Of a DNA stretch of 64,000 bases, positions 30,245-39,488 are shown piece by piece. The notes beneath the pieces were generated by a model. The model saw only the letters and a list, made by a program, of their open reading frames with translations. It ran no database searches and was not told the DNA's origin. This DNA comes from Blastopirellula sp. J2-11. Lineage in GTDB: Bacteria; Planctomycetota; Planctomycetia; Pirellulales; Pirellulaceae. The translations under genes and the position numbers were made by a program. Within the stretch, counting starts at the first letter, position 1, and each line of letters begins with the position of its first letter. Location of the stretch: positions 3,658,001 to 3,722,000 of the forward strand of contig NZ_CP097384.1 of assembly GCF_024584705.1 (NCBI RefSeq). The letters run 5' to 3'.

Positions 30245-32761
30245 ATGCCAGAAAACCGTACTGCCCCTGAACTACTGGCTCCTGCCGGCAATTGGGAGTG
30301 CGCCAAAGCGGCCGTCGCCAATGGGGCCGATGCGATCTATTTTGGGTTGACCAGCGGGTTTAACGCTCGCGCACGCGCCGATAATTTTGGAGTCGACGAC
30401 CTTTCGCCGCTGATGTCGTTCTTGCATTGGCACGGAGTCCGCGGCTACGTCACGCTCAATACGCTCGCTTTTTCGCCCGAGCTGGAAGCGGTCGAGTTGC
30501 TCGTTCGCCAAATCGCCGCCGCCGGCGTTGACGCGCTGTTGGTGCAAGATTTGGGGCTAGTCGGCATGATCCGCCAGATCGCGCCGACGCTGCCGATCCA
30601 CGCATCGACCCAAATGACAATGACCAGTAGCGAGTGCATTGCGTTGGCGGACGAAATGGGGGTCGAACGAGTGGTGCTCGCTCGCGAACTTTCAGTGGAC
30701 GAGATCACCGCGATCCATGCCGAAACCGCGATGCCGCTCGAAGCGTTCGTCCATGGCGCTCTGTGCGTCGCCTATAGCGGACAATGTCTCACCAGTGAAT
30801 CGCTCGGCGGACGCAGCGCCAATCGCGGCCAGTGCGCCCAAGCGTGTCGGTTGCCATACGAATTGATCTGCGACGGTGACGATGTCGATCTCGGCGATCA
30901 AAAGTATCTGCTGAGCCCGCAAGATCTGGCCGCGTTTGAGATCACGCCTGAGCTGATCGCCGCAGGGATCGTCTCGCTCAAAATCGAAGGGCGTTTGAAA
31001 ACGCCCGAGTATGTGGCCAACATCACGCGACATTATCGCAGCGCGATCGACGCCGCCGTCGCCGGGCGCCCGATCGAGTTTACGCCGCGCGACGTCGAAG
31101 AGATGGAGTTGTCGTTCTCGCGAGGGTTTTCGGTCGGCTGGCTGCAAGGATGCGATCATAAGATGCTGGTCCCGGCCGTCAGTTCGGCGAAGCGCGGCGT
31201 GCTCGTCGGCGAAGTTCAAAAGGTGCAAGGACAGCGCGTTCGCATCGCGCTGCGTCGCTCGCTCAAAGCGGGCGACGGCGTCGTCTTCGAGGGAGACCGC
31301 AGCATCGGGGATGAACAAGGAGGCCGTATCTTCGCGCTCTATCGCGGCCAAAATCGGCTCGAAGGAGAAGTTTCTCACGGCGTGATTGAGCTGGCGCTGA
31401 TGCGCGACTCGGTCGACGTGTCGCAGCTTTACCCGGGTCAAAAAATCTGGAAGAGCGACGATCCCGAGCTCAACCGCCGTCTGCGAAAAAGCTTTGACGG
31501 CGAGATCACGCCGCGCGAAGTTGACCTGCAATTGCACGTCACTGCGGCGATCGACCAACCGTTGCAACTGATCGCCACGGTCGCCGGTTTGCCGCAATTG
31601 CAACTGCAGACCGAACAGCCGTTGGAAGCGGCTCGCAAACATCCGCTGACTGCCGAGACGCTGCAAGAGCAGTTCTCGCGGCTGGGAGAAACCGGCTTTC
31701 GACTGACGCAATTGACGGCCGAGATCAGCGGAGCGCCGATGGCGCCGCTCAGCGTGTTAGGCGCTCTGCGCAAGCAAATGGTCGAACAACTTTCAGCTGC
31801 TCGCCGAGAAGCGGCGATCCGGGCGCATGCCGTAGATCCAAATCCAGTATTGCCGCGACTGCGGGCCGACATCCCAGCGACAATTCCGACCGACGAAACG
31901 CCGCACCTCCATTTACTCTGTCGCACGTTGGATCAGTTGACCTGGGCCAGCGAGATCGGCATCAAGCGGCTTTACGCCGAGTTCGCCGATATCCGTGAGT
32001 ATCGCCAAGCGGTCGATATCGCCCACGCCGCCGGCGCACAGATCTACCTGGCGACCCCGCGGATCCAAAAGCCGGGCGAAATCGGCGTTTTCAGAGCGCT
32101 CGAGAAGCAAGCGGCCGACGGAATCTTGGTTCGCAACCTATCAGGACTACGCTACTATCACGAACGCCAAATCGCGTGCGTCGCCGACTTCGCGCTGAAT
32201 GCGGCCAATGAATTGACGGTCGACTTTCTGCGTCATCAAGGCGCCGAACGGATCACCGCTTCGTACGACTTGAACCGTGAACAGTTGTTTGAGATGGCGC
32301 GGCGTTCGCCGTCGCAATTGCTGGAAGTAGTGATCCACCAGCACATGCCGATGTTCCACATGGAGCATTGCGTCTTCTGCGCCGTTCTCTCGCCGGGGAC
32401 CAACAAGACCAACTGCGGCCGGCCCTGCGACGATCATGTCGTCCGCCTGCGGGATCGCGTCGGCAGCGAACATCTGCTGACCGCCGACGTCGGCTGCCGC
32501 AATACGCTCTATAACGCAGCGCCCCAAAGCGGCGCCGAAGCTGTCGCCGCGCTGATTGACCTGGGCGTCCGCTACTTTCGGGTTGAACTGCTGGACGAAG
32601 CCTCCAAGTCGCAGGTGTATCAAACGCTCGATCTCTACTCGTCGTTGCTGACGGGGCAAATCAGCGGCAAAGAAGTTTGGACCGAGCTGAAAGCGCTCAA
32701 CCGCGTCGGCGTGACCCGCGGCACGTTGGAAGAACGCCGCAATCCGCTCGCGATTCTGTAA
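30245..32761 (+). CDS. Double U32-family protein, RNA hydroxylase type (838 aa)
   Basis: Start chosen at 30245 (MPENRTAPELLAPAGNWECA), where the family similarity begins; a start at 30206 is possible. The first 330 residues are a U32 domain with the signature EAFVHGALCVAYSGQCLTSE followed by GGRSANRGQCAQACRLPYEL, the Cys pattern of the RlhA/TrhP-type enzymes that hydroxylate rRNA or tRNA using prephenate. A linker/collagenase-like part follows, then a second U32-like half (about 565-838) with HCVFCAVLSP and NCGRPCDDHV, four Cys suited to an iron-sulfur cluster. Exact RNA substrate unknown. rdgB starts four bases later. Confidence 0.8.
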   Translation: MPENRTAPELLAPAGNWECAKAAVANGADAIYFGLTSGFNARARADNFGVDDLSPLMSFLHWHGVRGYVTLNTLAFSPELEAVELLVRQIAAAGVDALLVQDLGLVGMIRQIAPTLPIHASTQMTMTSSECIALADEMGVERVVLARELSVDEITAIHAETAMPLEAFVHGALCVAYSGQCLTSESLGGRSANRGQCAQACRLPYELICDGDDVDLGDQKYLLSPQDLAAFEITPELIAAGIVSLKIEGRLKTPEYVANITRHYRSAIDAAVAGRPIEFTPRDVEEMELSFSRGFSVGWLQGCDHKMLVPAVSSAKRGVLVGEVQKVQGQRVRIALRRSLKAGDGVVFEGDRSIGDEQGGRIFALYRGQNRLEGEVSHGVIELALMRDSVDVSQLYPGQKIWKSDDPELNRRLRKSFDGEITPREVDLQLHVTAAIDQPLQLIATVAGLPQLQLQTEQPLEAARKHPLTAETLQEQFSRLGETGFRLTQLTAEISGAPMAPLSVLGALRKQMVEQLSAARREAAIRAHAVDPNPVLPRLRADIPATIPTDETPHLHLLCRTLDQLTWASEIGIKRLYAEFADIREYRQAVDIAHAAGAQIYLATPRIQKPGEIGVFRALEKQAADGILVRNLSGLRYYHERQIACVADFALNAANELTVDFLRHQGAERITASYDLNREQLFEMARRSPSQLLEVVIHQHMPMFHMEHCVFCAVLSPGTNKTNCGRPCDDHVVRLRDRVGSEHLLTADVGCRNTLYNAAPQSGAEAVAALIDLGVRYFRVELLDEASKSQVYQTLDLYSSLLTGQISGKEVWTELKALNRVGVTRGTLEERRNPLAIL

Positions 32762-32765
32762 ACCG

Positions 32766-33374
32766 ATGAAGCTCCCCTTCCCTACTTTGATTCTGGCGAC
32801 TGGCAACGCGCACAAAGTGCAAGAGCTGACCCGATCGCTCACGCCGCTGCAAGTTCCCCTGCGGTCGCTGCAAGACTTTCCCCCCATAACGCCGGTCGAA
32901 GAAGATGGCGCCACCTTGCGCGACAACGCGTTGAAGAAAGCGACCGGCTATGCGCTGCAACTGGGACAATGGGTCTTGGCCGATGACACCGGTCTGGAAG
33001 TCACGGCGCTGCAGGGAGAACCCGGCGTACGATCGGCCCGCTATGCAGGCGATCAAGCGACGGCGCTAGACAACCGCAAAAAGCTGCTCGCTCTATTGCG
33101 CGATGTGCCGATAGAAAAGCGCGCAGCCCGCTTCGTTTGTCATCTGGCCATCGCGAACCCGGAGGGCAAGATTTGGTACGAAGCGTCTGGAGAGTGTCAC
33201 GGCCGCATCTGCGACGACGCCCGCGGCGAGTATGGCATTGGCTATGACACGTTGTTGGAAATCATCGAGTACCGCCGCCGCTTGGCCGAACTAAGTCCGG
33301 CGGCGACGCGATTGATCGGGCATCGCGGGCGAGCGACGCAGCGACTATTGCAGGAACTGAAGAACTGCGTGTAG
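32766..33374 (+). CDS. rdgB: Non-canonical purine NTP pyrophosphatase (RdgB/HAM1 family, 202 aa)
   Basis: Family motifs are plain: LILATGNAHKVQEL at the N-terminus, TLRDNALKKATGYA, VLADDTGLEVTALQGEPGVR with SARYAG, and a C-terminal GHRGRAT. The enzyme hydrolyses dITP, XTP and ITP to monophosphates and keeps them out of DNA and RNA. The usual GYDP..F and SHR motifs are modified to GYDTLLE and GHR, a mild divergence. It starts four bases after the U32 gene, so they are co-transcribed. The TAG stop is part of a GTAG palindrome. Confidence 0.9.
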   Translation: MKLPFPTLILATGNAHKVQELTRSLTPLQVPLRSLQDFPPITPVEEDGATLRDNALKKATGYALQLGQWVLADDTGLEVTALQGEPGVRSARYAGDQATALDNRKKLLALLRDVPIEKRAARFVCHLAIANPEGKIWYEASGECHGRICDDARGEYGIGYDTLLEIIEYRRRLAELSPAATRLIGHRGRATQRLLQELKNCV

Positions 33375-33432
33375 GATCCGCCGTGCGGACCATGAAGCGC
33401 AATCAAACGTCGGTCCGCACCGCGGACCCTAC
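33371..33432. repeat. GTAG palindrome pair, GGTCCGC type
   Basis: Inverted copies GTAGGATCCGC-CGT-GCGGACC and GGTCCGC-ACC-GCGGACCCTAC. The left GTAG provides the stop codon of rdgB. The pair lies between rdgB and the symporter gene. Confidence 0.8.
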
Positions 33433-33458
33433 CGTTTTTTTGACCGGAGCGCTGGCGA

Positions 33459-34904
33459 ATGGAAATTGGCGTCGGTTTGAAATGGACGCTCGGCGTCGTG
33501 ATTGCGATCTATGTGATCGGCATGTACGCGCTGGCGATCGTCGCCCAGGGAAAGGTCGAGACGAGCGAAGACTATATCGTCGCCGGCCGCAAGCTGCCGC
33601 TGTCGCTCGCCTGGATGACGTTGCTCGCGACCTGGTTTGGCGCCGGCACTTTGCTGACGGCCGCCGATGAGGTAAACGCCGAAGGGCTCCAAGCGGCGGC
33701 GCTCGATCCGCTGGGACCTGGCTTTTGCCTGTTGATCGCCGGCCTGTTTGTCGCCGGGCCGATCTGGCGGATGAAGTTGCTGACGTTGCCAGACCTGTTT
33801 CGTCAGAAGTACGGAACGTTCGCCGAGATCGTCGCGTCGCTCATCATGATCCCCAGCTATTTTGGTTGGATCGCGGCGCAGTACATTGCGTTGGCCAAGA
33901 TGTTAGAACTCTACTTTGGGCTCGACCTGTCGATTGGAATCGCCGCCGTGGCGATCGTCGGCACGGGCTATACCATCGCCGGCGGCATGTGGTCAGTCAC
34001 GTTGACCGACGCGGTGCAGATCTCGTTGGTATTACTCGGTTTGATCGTGCTGACATTCGTCGTGTTATGGGAGATCGGCGAAGGCCAGTTGATCGCCGGC
34101 TACGGCAAAGTCATTGCCCAAACGCCGGCGGAACATTTGCAATGGATCCCCCGCGAAAACGCCAAAGTGATGTGGGATTGGATCGCCGTCTTGATGGTCG
34201 CCACCTTGGGCAACTTGCCGGGGCAAGACTTGATGCAGCGAATCTTCGCCGCGAAAAGCGCACGCGTCGCCCAAGGCGCCTGCTTTATCGCAGGGGGCGC
34301 TTATCTGACCTTCGGCTTGATCCCGGTCGGGCTCGGCCTGGCGGCGAACCTGTTGCCGCACGAGATCGAAGCGAGCGTCTTACCCACCCTGGCCGCCGCG
34401 TTTCTTAGCCCGCCGGTCGCGATTATTTTTGTGCTGGCGCTGATGTCGGCGGTTCTCTCGACGATCGACAGCGCGATCATCGCCCCGTCAAGCGTACTCG
34501 CCCAAAACTTGCTCAGCCGCTGCACGACGATCGAGCCGCTCAAGCTTAACCGCATCGCCACGTTGATCGTCGCTGTCGGCGCATTAGTAATGGCCTACTC
34601 TGGCGAAACCGCCTACGGTCTCTTAGAGACCGCCTATGCGATGACGCTGGTGGGACTCTTCGTGCCGCTGATGTTTGGCATTTATACTCAGCCGCGCAAT
34701 CGCTGGTCGGGCGCTGTCAGCATGTTGGCCGGTGCGATGGTCTGGGGACTGCACCAACCGTGGGGCTATGAAAGCTTCCTGGAACCATGGCTCGCGGGCA
34801 CGCTGCCCATTCCGCTAGAAATCGCGGCGACCGTGATTTCATTGGCTGCGTATCTTTTGTGTGAACCGCCGTGGCGCATGCAATGGGCGACAGAGAACGC
34901 GTAG
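33459..34904 (+). CDS. Sodium:solute symporter family protein (481 aa)
   Basis: About 13 hydrophobic helices. The family signature is visible: TSEDYIVAGRKLPLSLAWMT near the start, ATWFGAGTLL in helix 2 and GTGYTIAGGMWSVTLTDAVQ in the middle, plus the conserved SAVLSTIDSAIIAPSS helix that carries the sodium-site Ser residues. Members import sugars, amino acids, carboxylates or nucleosides with sodium; the substrate cannot be read here. The TAG stop lies in a perfect palindrome (34901-34925). The convergent neighbour is a nucleoside hydrolase, which would suit nucleoside uptake, but the two genes are not in one operon. Confidence 0.9.
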   Translation: MEIGVGLKWTLGVVIAIYVIGMYALAIVAQGKVETSEDYIVAGRKLPLSLAWMTLLATWFGAGTLLTAADEVNAEGLQAAALDPLGPGFCLLIAGLFVAGPIWRMKLLTLPDLFRQKYGTFAEIVASLIMIPSYFGWIAAQYIALAKMLELYFGLDLSIGIAAVAIVGTGYTIAGGMWSVTLTDAVQISLVLLGLIVLTFVVLWEIGEGQLIAGYGKVIAQTPAEHLQWIPRENAKVMWDWIAVLMVATLGNLPGQDLMQRIFAAKSARVAQGACFIAGGAYLTFGLIPVGLGLAANLLPHEIEASVLPTLAAAFLSPPVAIIFVLALMSAVLSTIDSAIIAPSSVLAQNLLSRCTTIEPLKLNRIATLIVAVGALVMAYSGETAYGLLETAYAMTLVGLFVPLMFGIYTQPRNRWSGAVSMLAGAMVWGLHQPWGYESFLEPWLAGTLPIPLEIAATVISLAAYLLCEPPWRMQWATENA

Positions 34905-34925
34905 GGCAGGCCGTGCCTGCCCTAC
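34901..34925. repeat. GTAG palindrome, GGCAGGC type, between convergent genes
   Basis: A perfect 11-bp stem beginning GTAGGGCAGGC with a 3-nt loop. It sits between two convergent genes and contains the stop codon of the symporter. There is no U-tract, though it could still act as a bidirectional terminator. Confidence 0.75.
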
Positions 34926-34930
34926 CGCTA

Positions 34931-35962
34931 CTACTCGGGCGGTTGACTCGAGAGCGATGTCAACGCTTCCAGCGTTTTTCCTTTTTGCGCTTCTTGGATG
35001 ATCAAGTAACGATCACGCCCGCCGGGCGATGCGACAAAGTTGGTGTAGCCTTTTTCGTCGATGGTGACGTCGCCTAACGGGGAGATATCAAAATATCCGC
35101 GGTCTGGACGGACAGGATACAGGACGGACGTCAGATCCCAGGTCGGTCGATGATGAGGCGGCTTGACGTACATGTTGTACGACTCGACCACCGGATGATG
35201 CGCCGCATACGTGTAGTCCTCGACGATGCTGCGGTACGGGTACCGCAGTCCCATCCCAATTTCATAGCCGCTCCAGATGATCGGAGTTGGCCAATGATCC
35301 GCTAACCGACGCGATGCAGCTAGATCCTTGATCACGTTGTATTCGCCGTGTCGCTTCCCGCGAACTTTACTCGGATCGACAAACGAACCGGCCATCACCG
35401 AGAGCAGACGCACCTTGCGTTTCACCAAATCGGCGCCGTTCAGCGGGCTGATGTCATCGCCGGGCGAATCGATCAGATTGGCAAGATTGGTGAAAAAACC
35501 AACCTGGCAAATCACGACCGTATGATCTTCGGCCGCTGCGAGCGTTTTTCGTAACAAGGTAACCGCGTTCGGAGCGGCGTCACCTGACATCAAATCATGC
35601 GGATAACGTAACTTGCCGTCGTCGGTCGTATTGGCGAGTCCATTGAAGTTCCCTTGATCCGGCGTCACGCCGCTATGACAAACGCCAATCGGCACATCAG
35701 GGCGCCCATAAAAGGTATTCACACTATCCACAAACGCCGCCGCCAGCGGATTGTCTTTGGTAATCGTCACCGCCAACAACTCGCACTCTCCGCGTGATTG
35801 CAGCGCGTGAATCATCCCGAGCGCCAGAACGTCGTCGCAATCGTTGCCGATGTCGGTATCAAAGATCAACGGAATCGGACGCGGCGGCGATTGGGCAATT
35901 GCAGTCGAAATGAGCGAAGTGAGAAAAACGCAGGACAAGACAAAGCGAGCGAACGATTTCAC
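34931..35962 (-). CDS. Secreted nucleoside hydrolase family protein (343 aa)
   Basis: I choose the GTG at 35962, which gives a signal peptide (VKSFARFVLSCVFLTSLIST then AIAQS); the frame extends 60 residues further upstream without signs of coding. The family motif IPLIFDTDIGNDCDDVLALG (about residues 30-49) holds the Asp cluster that binds calcium in inosine-uridine nucleoside hydrolases. Later segments IGVCHSG and GLRYPYRSIVED fit the same fold. The enzyme cleaves N-glycosidic bonds of nucleosides, here probably in the periplasm. A standard DTDxGxDD with one residue inserted (NDCDD) is seen. Confidence 0.8.
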   Translation of the reverse strand: MKSFARFVLSCVFLTSLISTAIAQSPPRPIPLIFDTDIGNDCDDVLALGMIHALQSRGECELLAVTITKDNPLAAAFVDSVNTFYGRPDVPIGVCHSGVTPDQGNFNGLANTTDDGKLRYPHDLMSGDAAPNAVTLLRKTLAAAEDHTVVICQVGFFTNLANLIDSPGDDISPLNGADLVKRKVRLLSVMAGSFVDPSKVRGKRHGEYNVIKDLAASRRLADHWPTPIIWSGYEIGMGLRYPYRSIVEDYTYAAHHPVVESYNMYVKPPHHRPTWDLTSVLYPVRPDRGYFDISPLGDVTIDEKGYTNFVASPGGRDRYLIIQEAQKGKTLEALTSLSSQPPE

Positions 35963-36207
35963 GATTCGGATACTTTCGAGCAGGAGGAGGGAATTTTCGG
36001 CAGGGTGGTTTTGACGACGAAAATCTATCTTACACGAATCGCCGGTCAGCCGAACAATGTTGTCGATCTCTTCATATTCCGCCGCGCAAGCGAGTCCAGC
36101 GGGGACGCCTTCAATGATTGACGCCGTATTTCTCTCGCTCACTTAAGCGCGCGACGAAAAATGTGAAATCCGAAAGCCTCTTGCGCCAGTCGCTATTTCT
36201 CGTCGGC

Positions 36208-38448
36208 TTACTGCAGCGACAGCACTTCCGACTTCGAGTAGATCGGCAGATGCCGATAGTAGACTTCCAACATGTAGACGCACAAACAAGTCATGAAAAG
36301 CCGGCCGCCGATGACGCCATGTTTGTCGCCGTCGGGAGACCAGCTTCCCTTTTCGCCGCCGACCTGCACTTGCTGCTCGGGGATCGCCTGACGCATCACT
36401 TTGTTCCACTCTTGCCAGGCCGAGCCTTCGTAGTGATGCGCCACTTGCGTGCCGTAGTACCAGTAGTAAACGTCCGGCTCTTTCCAACTGATCGGATTGC
36501 CGACCAGAAAGTCGACGCCGTCGCTCAAACGCGGGTCTTCTTGCGTCCAACCGAGATACTGACGGCAGAGCAAGCCTTCGGCCGTCATCGATAAAGTCGG
36601 CGGTTGATTGCGGGTCGGTTGATACGTGTAACGAGCACCGTTTTCTTTCGAGACGCTATCGAGAAAGCCGCCGACTCGCTGGAGCGTATCTTCCGGAACG
36701 CTCAGCCCGCACATCTGGGCGCTGGCGAATGCGATCACAAACCAACCGGTGACGGAAGTATCGGCGCCTTCGCCAGGAGTATAGCGCCACCCACCTTCGG
36801 GAGATTGAATCCGGACCGCGTAATCAATCGCACGTTGCGCCGGTTTTTTGTACTTCTCGTCATTCGTCATGCCGTACAACTCGCACAACGCGATTGTCGC
36901 TTGCGCTTGCGTGTAAAGTCGATGCTGATTGGCTAGCGGCCCGCTAATAAACGTGCCGTCGTTATCCATTTGCGACAGCAAAAATTCCCAGCCGCGGGTC
37001 ACTTCTTTCGTGTAGACGCCTTCCAGCGTCGTGTGGCCTGCTCCTTGAAACGCTAACAGCGCCATCGCCGTTGCGGCGATATGATTTTCGATGCCGGCGC
37101 CATCACGATACGGACCTTTCAAACTCCACGAACCGTCGCGGCGCTGATTCCGCTTCAGCCAATCGAGCGCATCCTTTACCGATTGTTCCGTCGTCGCACT
37201 TCCGCCGTAGGCTTTCAATAACGCCTTCTTGCCGCCGCCATCGCTGCGAAAGTTGTACTCGACGCCGGGAGTCTCCATTTCGCTTTGCTTCGACTTGGTT
37301 CCGGTGGCGGCCAATGTGGTCAGAGACGCCGGCGGAGGCTCCTCAGACTCGAACAACGTGATATCAAAGCCGGTAATGTCATCCTCCATCAAGTCGGCGT
37401 CGTCCAGCACAAAAGGCTGGTCTAGTTGTTCCCCTAACTTTTCGGCATAGGTCGCCGTAACGACGACCGTTTGGTTTTGCCGCGGCGTAAACGCAAACAT
37501 GGCCAGCGCGATGACCAACAGAAAGTGAACGATCGTACTGACCATCCACGGAGGCATCAACTTCGTCGACTTCGCCGTCAGATCTTCGGCCGGCGCATCA
37601 TGCTCGGCGACTTTCAACTGGGGATCAACAATCGCCGGCGCCGTTCGCTTGGGAGCTTGCTGCGGCAAACCTTTGCGATCGGATGCGATACGCTCGACCG
37701 GCGCTGATTTGTCGGCTGGTGCGGTTTCTGTGGAAGGGGACTTTTGCGGCGCCGGCTTTGTGGAAACGCTTTTGGAAGAGTCCTGCTTCGCTGCTCGTTT
37801 TTTCTCGCCGGAGGTTGGCGGCGCCGCTTCCCCCCTCCACTTCGGCGGATCCGATTTTTCGCCGGAGTCGCGCGATGGCGTTTTCGCCGCAGGCGGCTTT
37901 TTCGCGCCGGGCGAAGTGGGTGGTTTGGAAGGAGGGCGAGTGGGTGTCGACGGTTTCGGCGCGGCGGCCTTTGCCGGCGGTTGCGGAGGCGCAGGGGGTG
38001 CGACAGGTTCCACAGGCGGCGCTTCGCTCGCCGGCGCGGCCGGCTGTTGCGGCGTCAGCGGAGTTGTCGGCGCTGCGGGCCATGGATGGGGATAGCTCGG
38101 CGGCTGATAAGGACCGACTGGAGGGGCTGGATACTGGCCAGCCGGCGGATACTGCGGAGGCGGACCAAGTTGGCCTGGCTGCGGATATTGCGGCGGCGGG
38201 TACTGGGAAGGAGGATACTGCTGCGGCGGATATTGCGGCGCTGGGCCAAACTGACCCGGCTGCGGGTAACTGTTGGGAGGAAAATAATTGGGGGCCGATT
38301 GCGGCGGAGTTTGCCCGAAAGAGATCGGCGCTTTCGTCTCTTCACCGTCAGGCGGCGGAGTCGATGGCTGGGCAGGCGGTTGCGAAATCGGCGCTGGTCG
38401 CTTTTCTGGCGATTTGTTGCGGTCTTTCGGATGTTCTTCGCTCGACAT
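36208..38448 (-). CDS. Pro-rich membrane protein with terpene-cyclase-like repeats (746 aa)
   Basis: The ATG at 38448 (MSSEEHPKDRNKSPEKRPAP) follows TTGGAG. The first 290 residues are Pro/Gln/Tyr-rich with many YPPPQYP-type repeats, then Lys/Pro-rich. One transmembrane helix follows (WMVSTIVHFLLVIALAMFAF). After a linker, residues about 425-700 contain squalene-cyclase/prenyltransferase-like alpha-alpha repeats (ALDWLKRNQRRDGSW, ATAMALLAFQGAGHTT, PEGGWRYTP). Catalytic DXDD-type motifs are absent, so a binding or scaffolding role is likely. Proteins of this layout are common in planctomycetes; the function is unknown. Confidence 0.8.
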   Translation of the reverse strand: MSSEEHPKDRNKSPEKRPAPISQPPAQPSTPPPDGEETKAPISFGQTPPQSAPNYFPPNSYPQPGQFGPAPQYPPQQYPPSQYPPPQYPQPGQLGPPPQYPPAGQYPAPPVGPYQPPSYPHPWPAAPTTPLTPQQPAAPASEAPPVEPVAPPAPPQPPAKAAAPKPSTPTRPPSKPPTSPGAKKPPAAKTPSRDSGEKSDPPKWRGEAAPPTSGEKKRAAKQDSSKSVSTKPAPQKSPSTETAPADKSAPVERIASDRKGLPQQAPKRTAPAIVDPQLKVAEHDAPAEDLTAKSTKLMPPWMVSTIVHFLLVIALAMFAFTPRQNQTVVVTATYAEKLGEQLDQPFVLDDADLMEDDITGFDITLFESEEPPPASLTTLAATGTKSKQSEMETPGVEYNFRSDGGGKKALLKAYGGSATTEQSVKDALDWLKRNQRRDGSWSLKGPYRDGAGIENHIAATAMALLAFQGAGHTTLEGVYTKEVTRGWEFLLSQMDNDGTFISGPLANQHRLYTQAQATIALCELYGMTNDEKYKKPAQRAIDYAVRIQSPEGGWRYTPGEGADTSVTGWFVIAFASAQMCGLSVPEDTLQRVGGFLDSVSKENGARYTYQPTRNQPPTLSMTAEGLLCRQYLGWTQEDPRLSDGVDFLVGNPISWKEPDVYYWYYGTQVAHHYEGSAWQEWNKVMRQAIPEQQVQVGGEKGSWSPDGDKHGVIGGRLFMTCLCVYMLEVYYRHLPIYSKSEVLSLQ

Positions 38449-38733
38449 CCACAAGCTCCAAGACCGCTATCACGACAGACGGCCAAAATACCAGCGAAAA
38501 AAGGGGTTACGTCACTCTACCAGTCGCTTTTTCTAGCGGCAAGGAACCGACTTTGTACTCATGCGCCCTCACGCGGAATTCGCGCCGGTTTTGTCGATTT
38601 TGACGCGTCAACACGCTGCTCGCGACACCGCGGCTTTCCGCGTCGAAAAGAATCCCGTACGATTCTCTCCCTGCTATCGTCACAGAAAAACGCTCGCCAA
38701 TAGGTCGCATACGAATTTTTTCCCTCGGTCCCC

Positions 38734-38761
38734 TGGACACTGCTCACTGTTCCTTTACAAT
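38734..38761 (+). promoter_or_regulatory. Candidate promoter of the initiator tRNA gene
   Basis: TGGACA (38734-38739) and TACAAT (38756-38761) lie 16 bases apart and would start transcription about 40 bases before the tRNA. The rest of the gap 38449-38808 shows no supported gene. Confidence 0.4.
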
Positions 38762-38808
38762 TCACCACTTCCAACAGCGGCAATCATGTCGCTAGTAGGA
38801 GTTAATGT

Positions 38809-38885
<77 letters not shown>

Positions 38886-38897
38886 TTTTTCGATAGA

Positions 38898-38930
38898 AGC
38901 CCTTTGGCCAACAGGTCAAAGGGCTTTTTT
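38898..38930 (+). terminator. Rho-independent terminator after the tRNA
   Basis: AGCCCTTTG and CAAAGGGCT form a 9-bp stem around a 10-base loop, followed by six T. It lies 15 bases after the tRNA. Confidence 0.85.
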
Positions 38931-38967
38931 ATTTTGACGTAAAGAGTTACGCCATCGAGCTTGCAGT

Positions 38968-39470
38968 TCAAACGGGTGATTCGACGCCTCGCAGCGTAAT
39001 CGATCCGTTGCCGAAAAGGGCCTGAACAAACTCCCTTGCAGATTCGCTTCGTTTAAAGACGGGATATTGCAGAAGGTTGCAGCGACTTATCTTGCGTCTC
39101 TTTTGGCACGGCCGCCTACAACCATTGGCATCACGACTGCTTCTTCGGCTTCCGTTTTGTAGAAATTGCCGCAAAAAAACAGTTGCCGCTCCTCTTCGTC
39201 CATCTGCTCAATTCCAAGGACGAAAAGTTCTAACTGGTTTCTGAGAACTCCACTTTTTAAGAAGCCGTTCCTGACTGGGAACCTTTTTTTTGGGCGCGCA
39301 TCGAATTGCTTGAGATGATCGCTCCCTGCGTCGACAAACGGATGGCGATTCTTTCCCTCGCTTATCGAATGGGGACGTCCGGAGAATTGGCGCCCGTTTT
39401 GAACCGTCGCAGCGCTAAAGAAGGCGCAGAGACGGGGCATCGCCAGCCATTTCCCTGTGTTCGAAATCAT
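38968..39470 (-). pseudogene. Possible frameshifted remnant on the minus strand
   Basis: One minus-strand frame (39470-39087) reads LELFVLGIEQMDEEERQLFF and onward, then stops; the adjacent frame (to 38968) continues with SESAREFVQALFGNGSITLR. Both pieces look protein-like and would join through a frameshift near 39090-39110. No family is recognised and the upstream half is unconvincing. The whole stretch 38931-39488 has no other supported feature; it may simply be non-coding. Confidence 0.25.
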
Positions 39471-39488
39471 TTCCGTCGTCCCTTGCGG

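Noticed and set aside
37683-38703. Long plus-strand frames opposite the Pro-rich gene
   Set aside because: They are Arg/Ala-rich antisense shadows of a low-complexity coding region.
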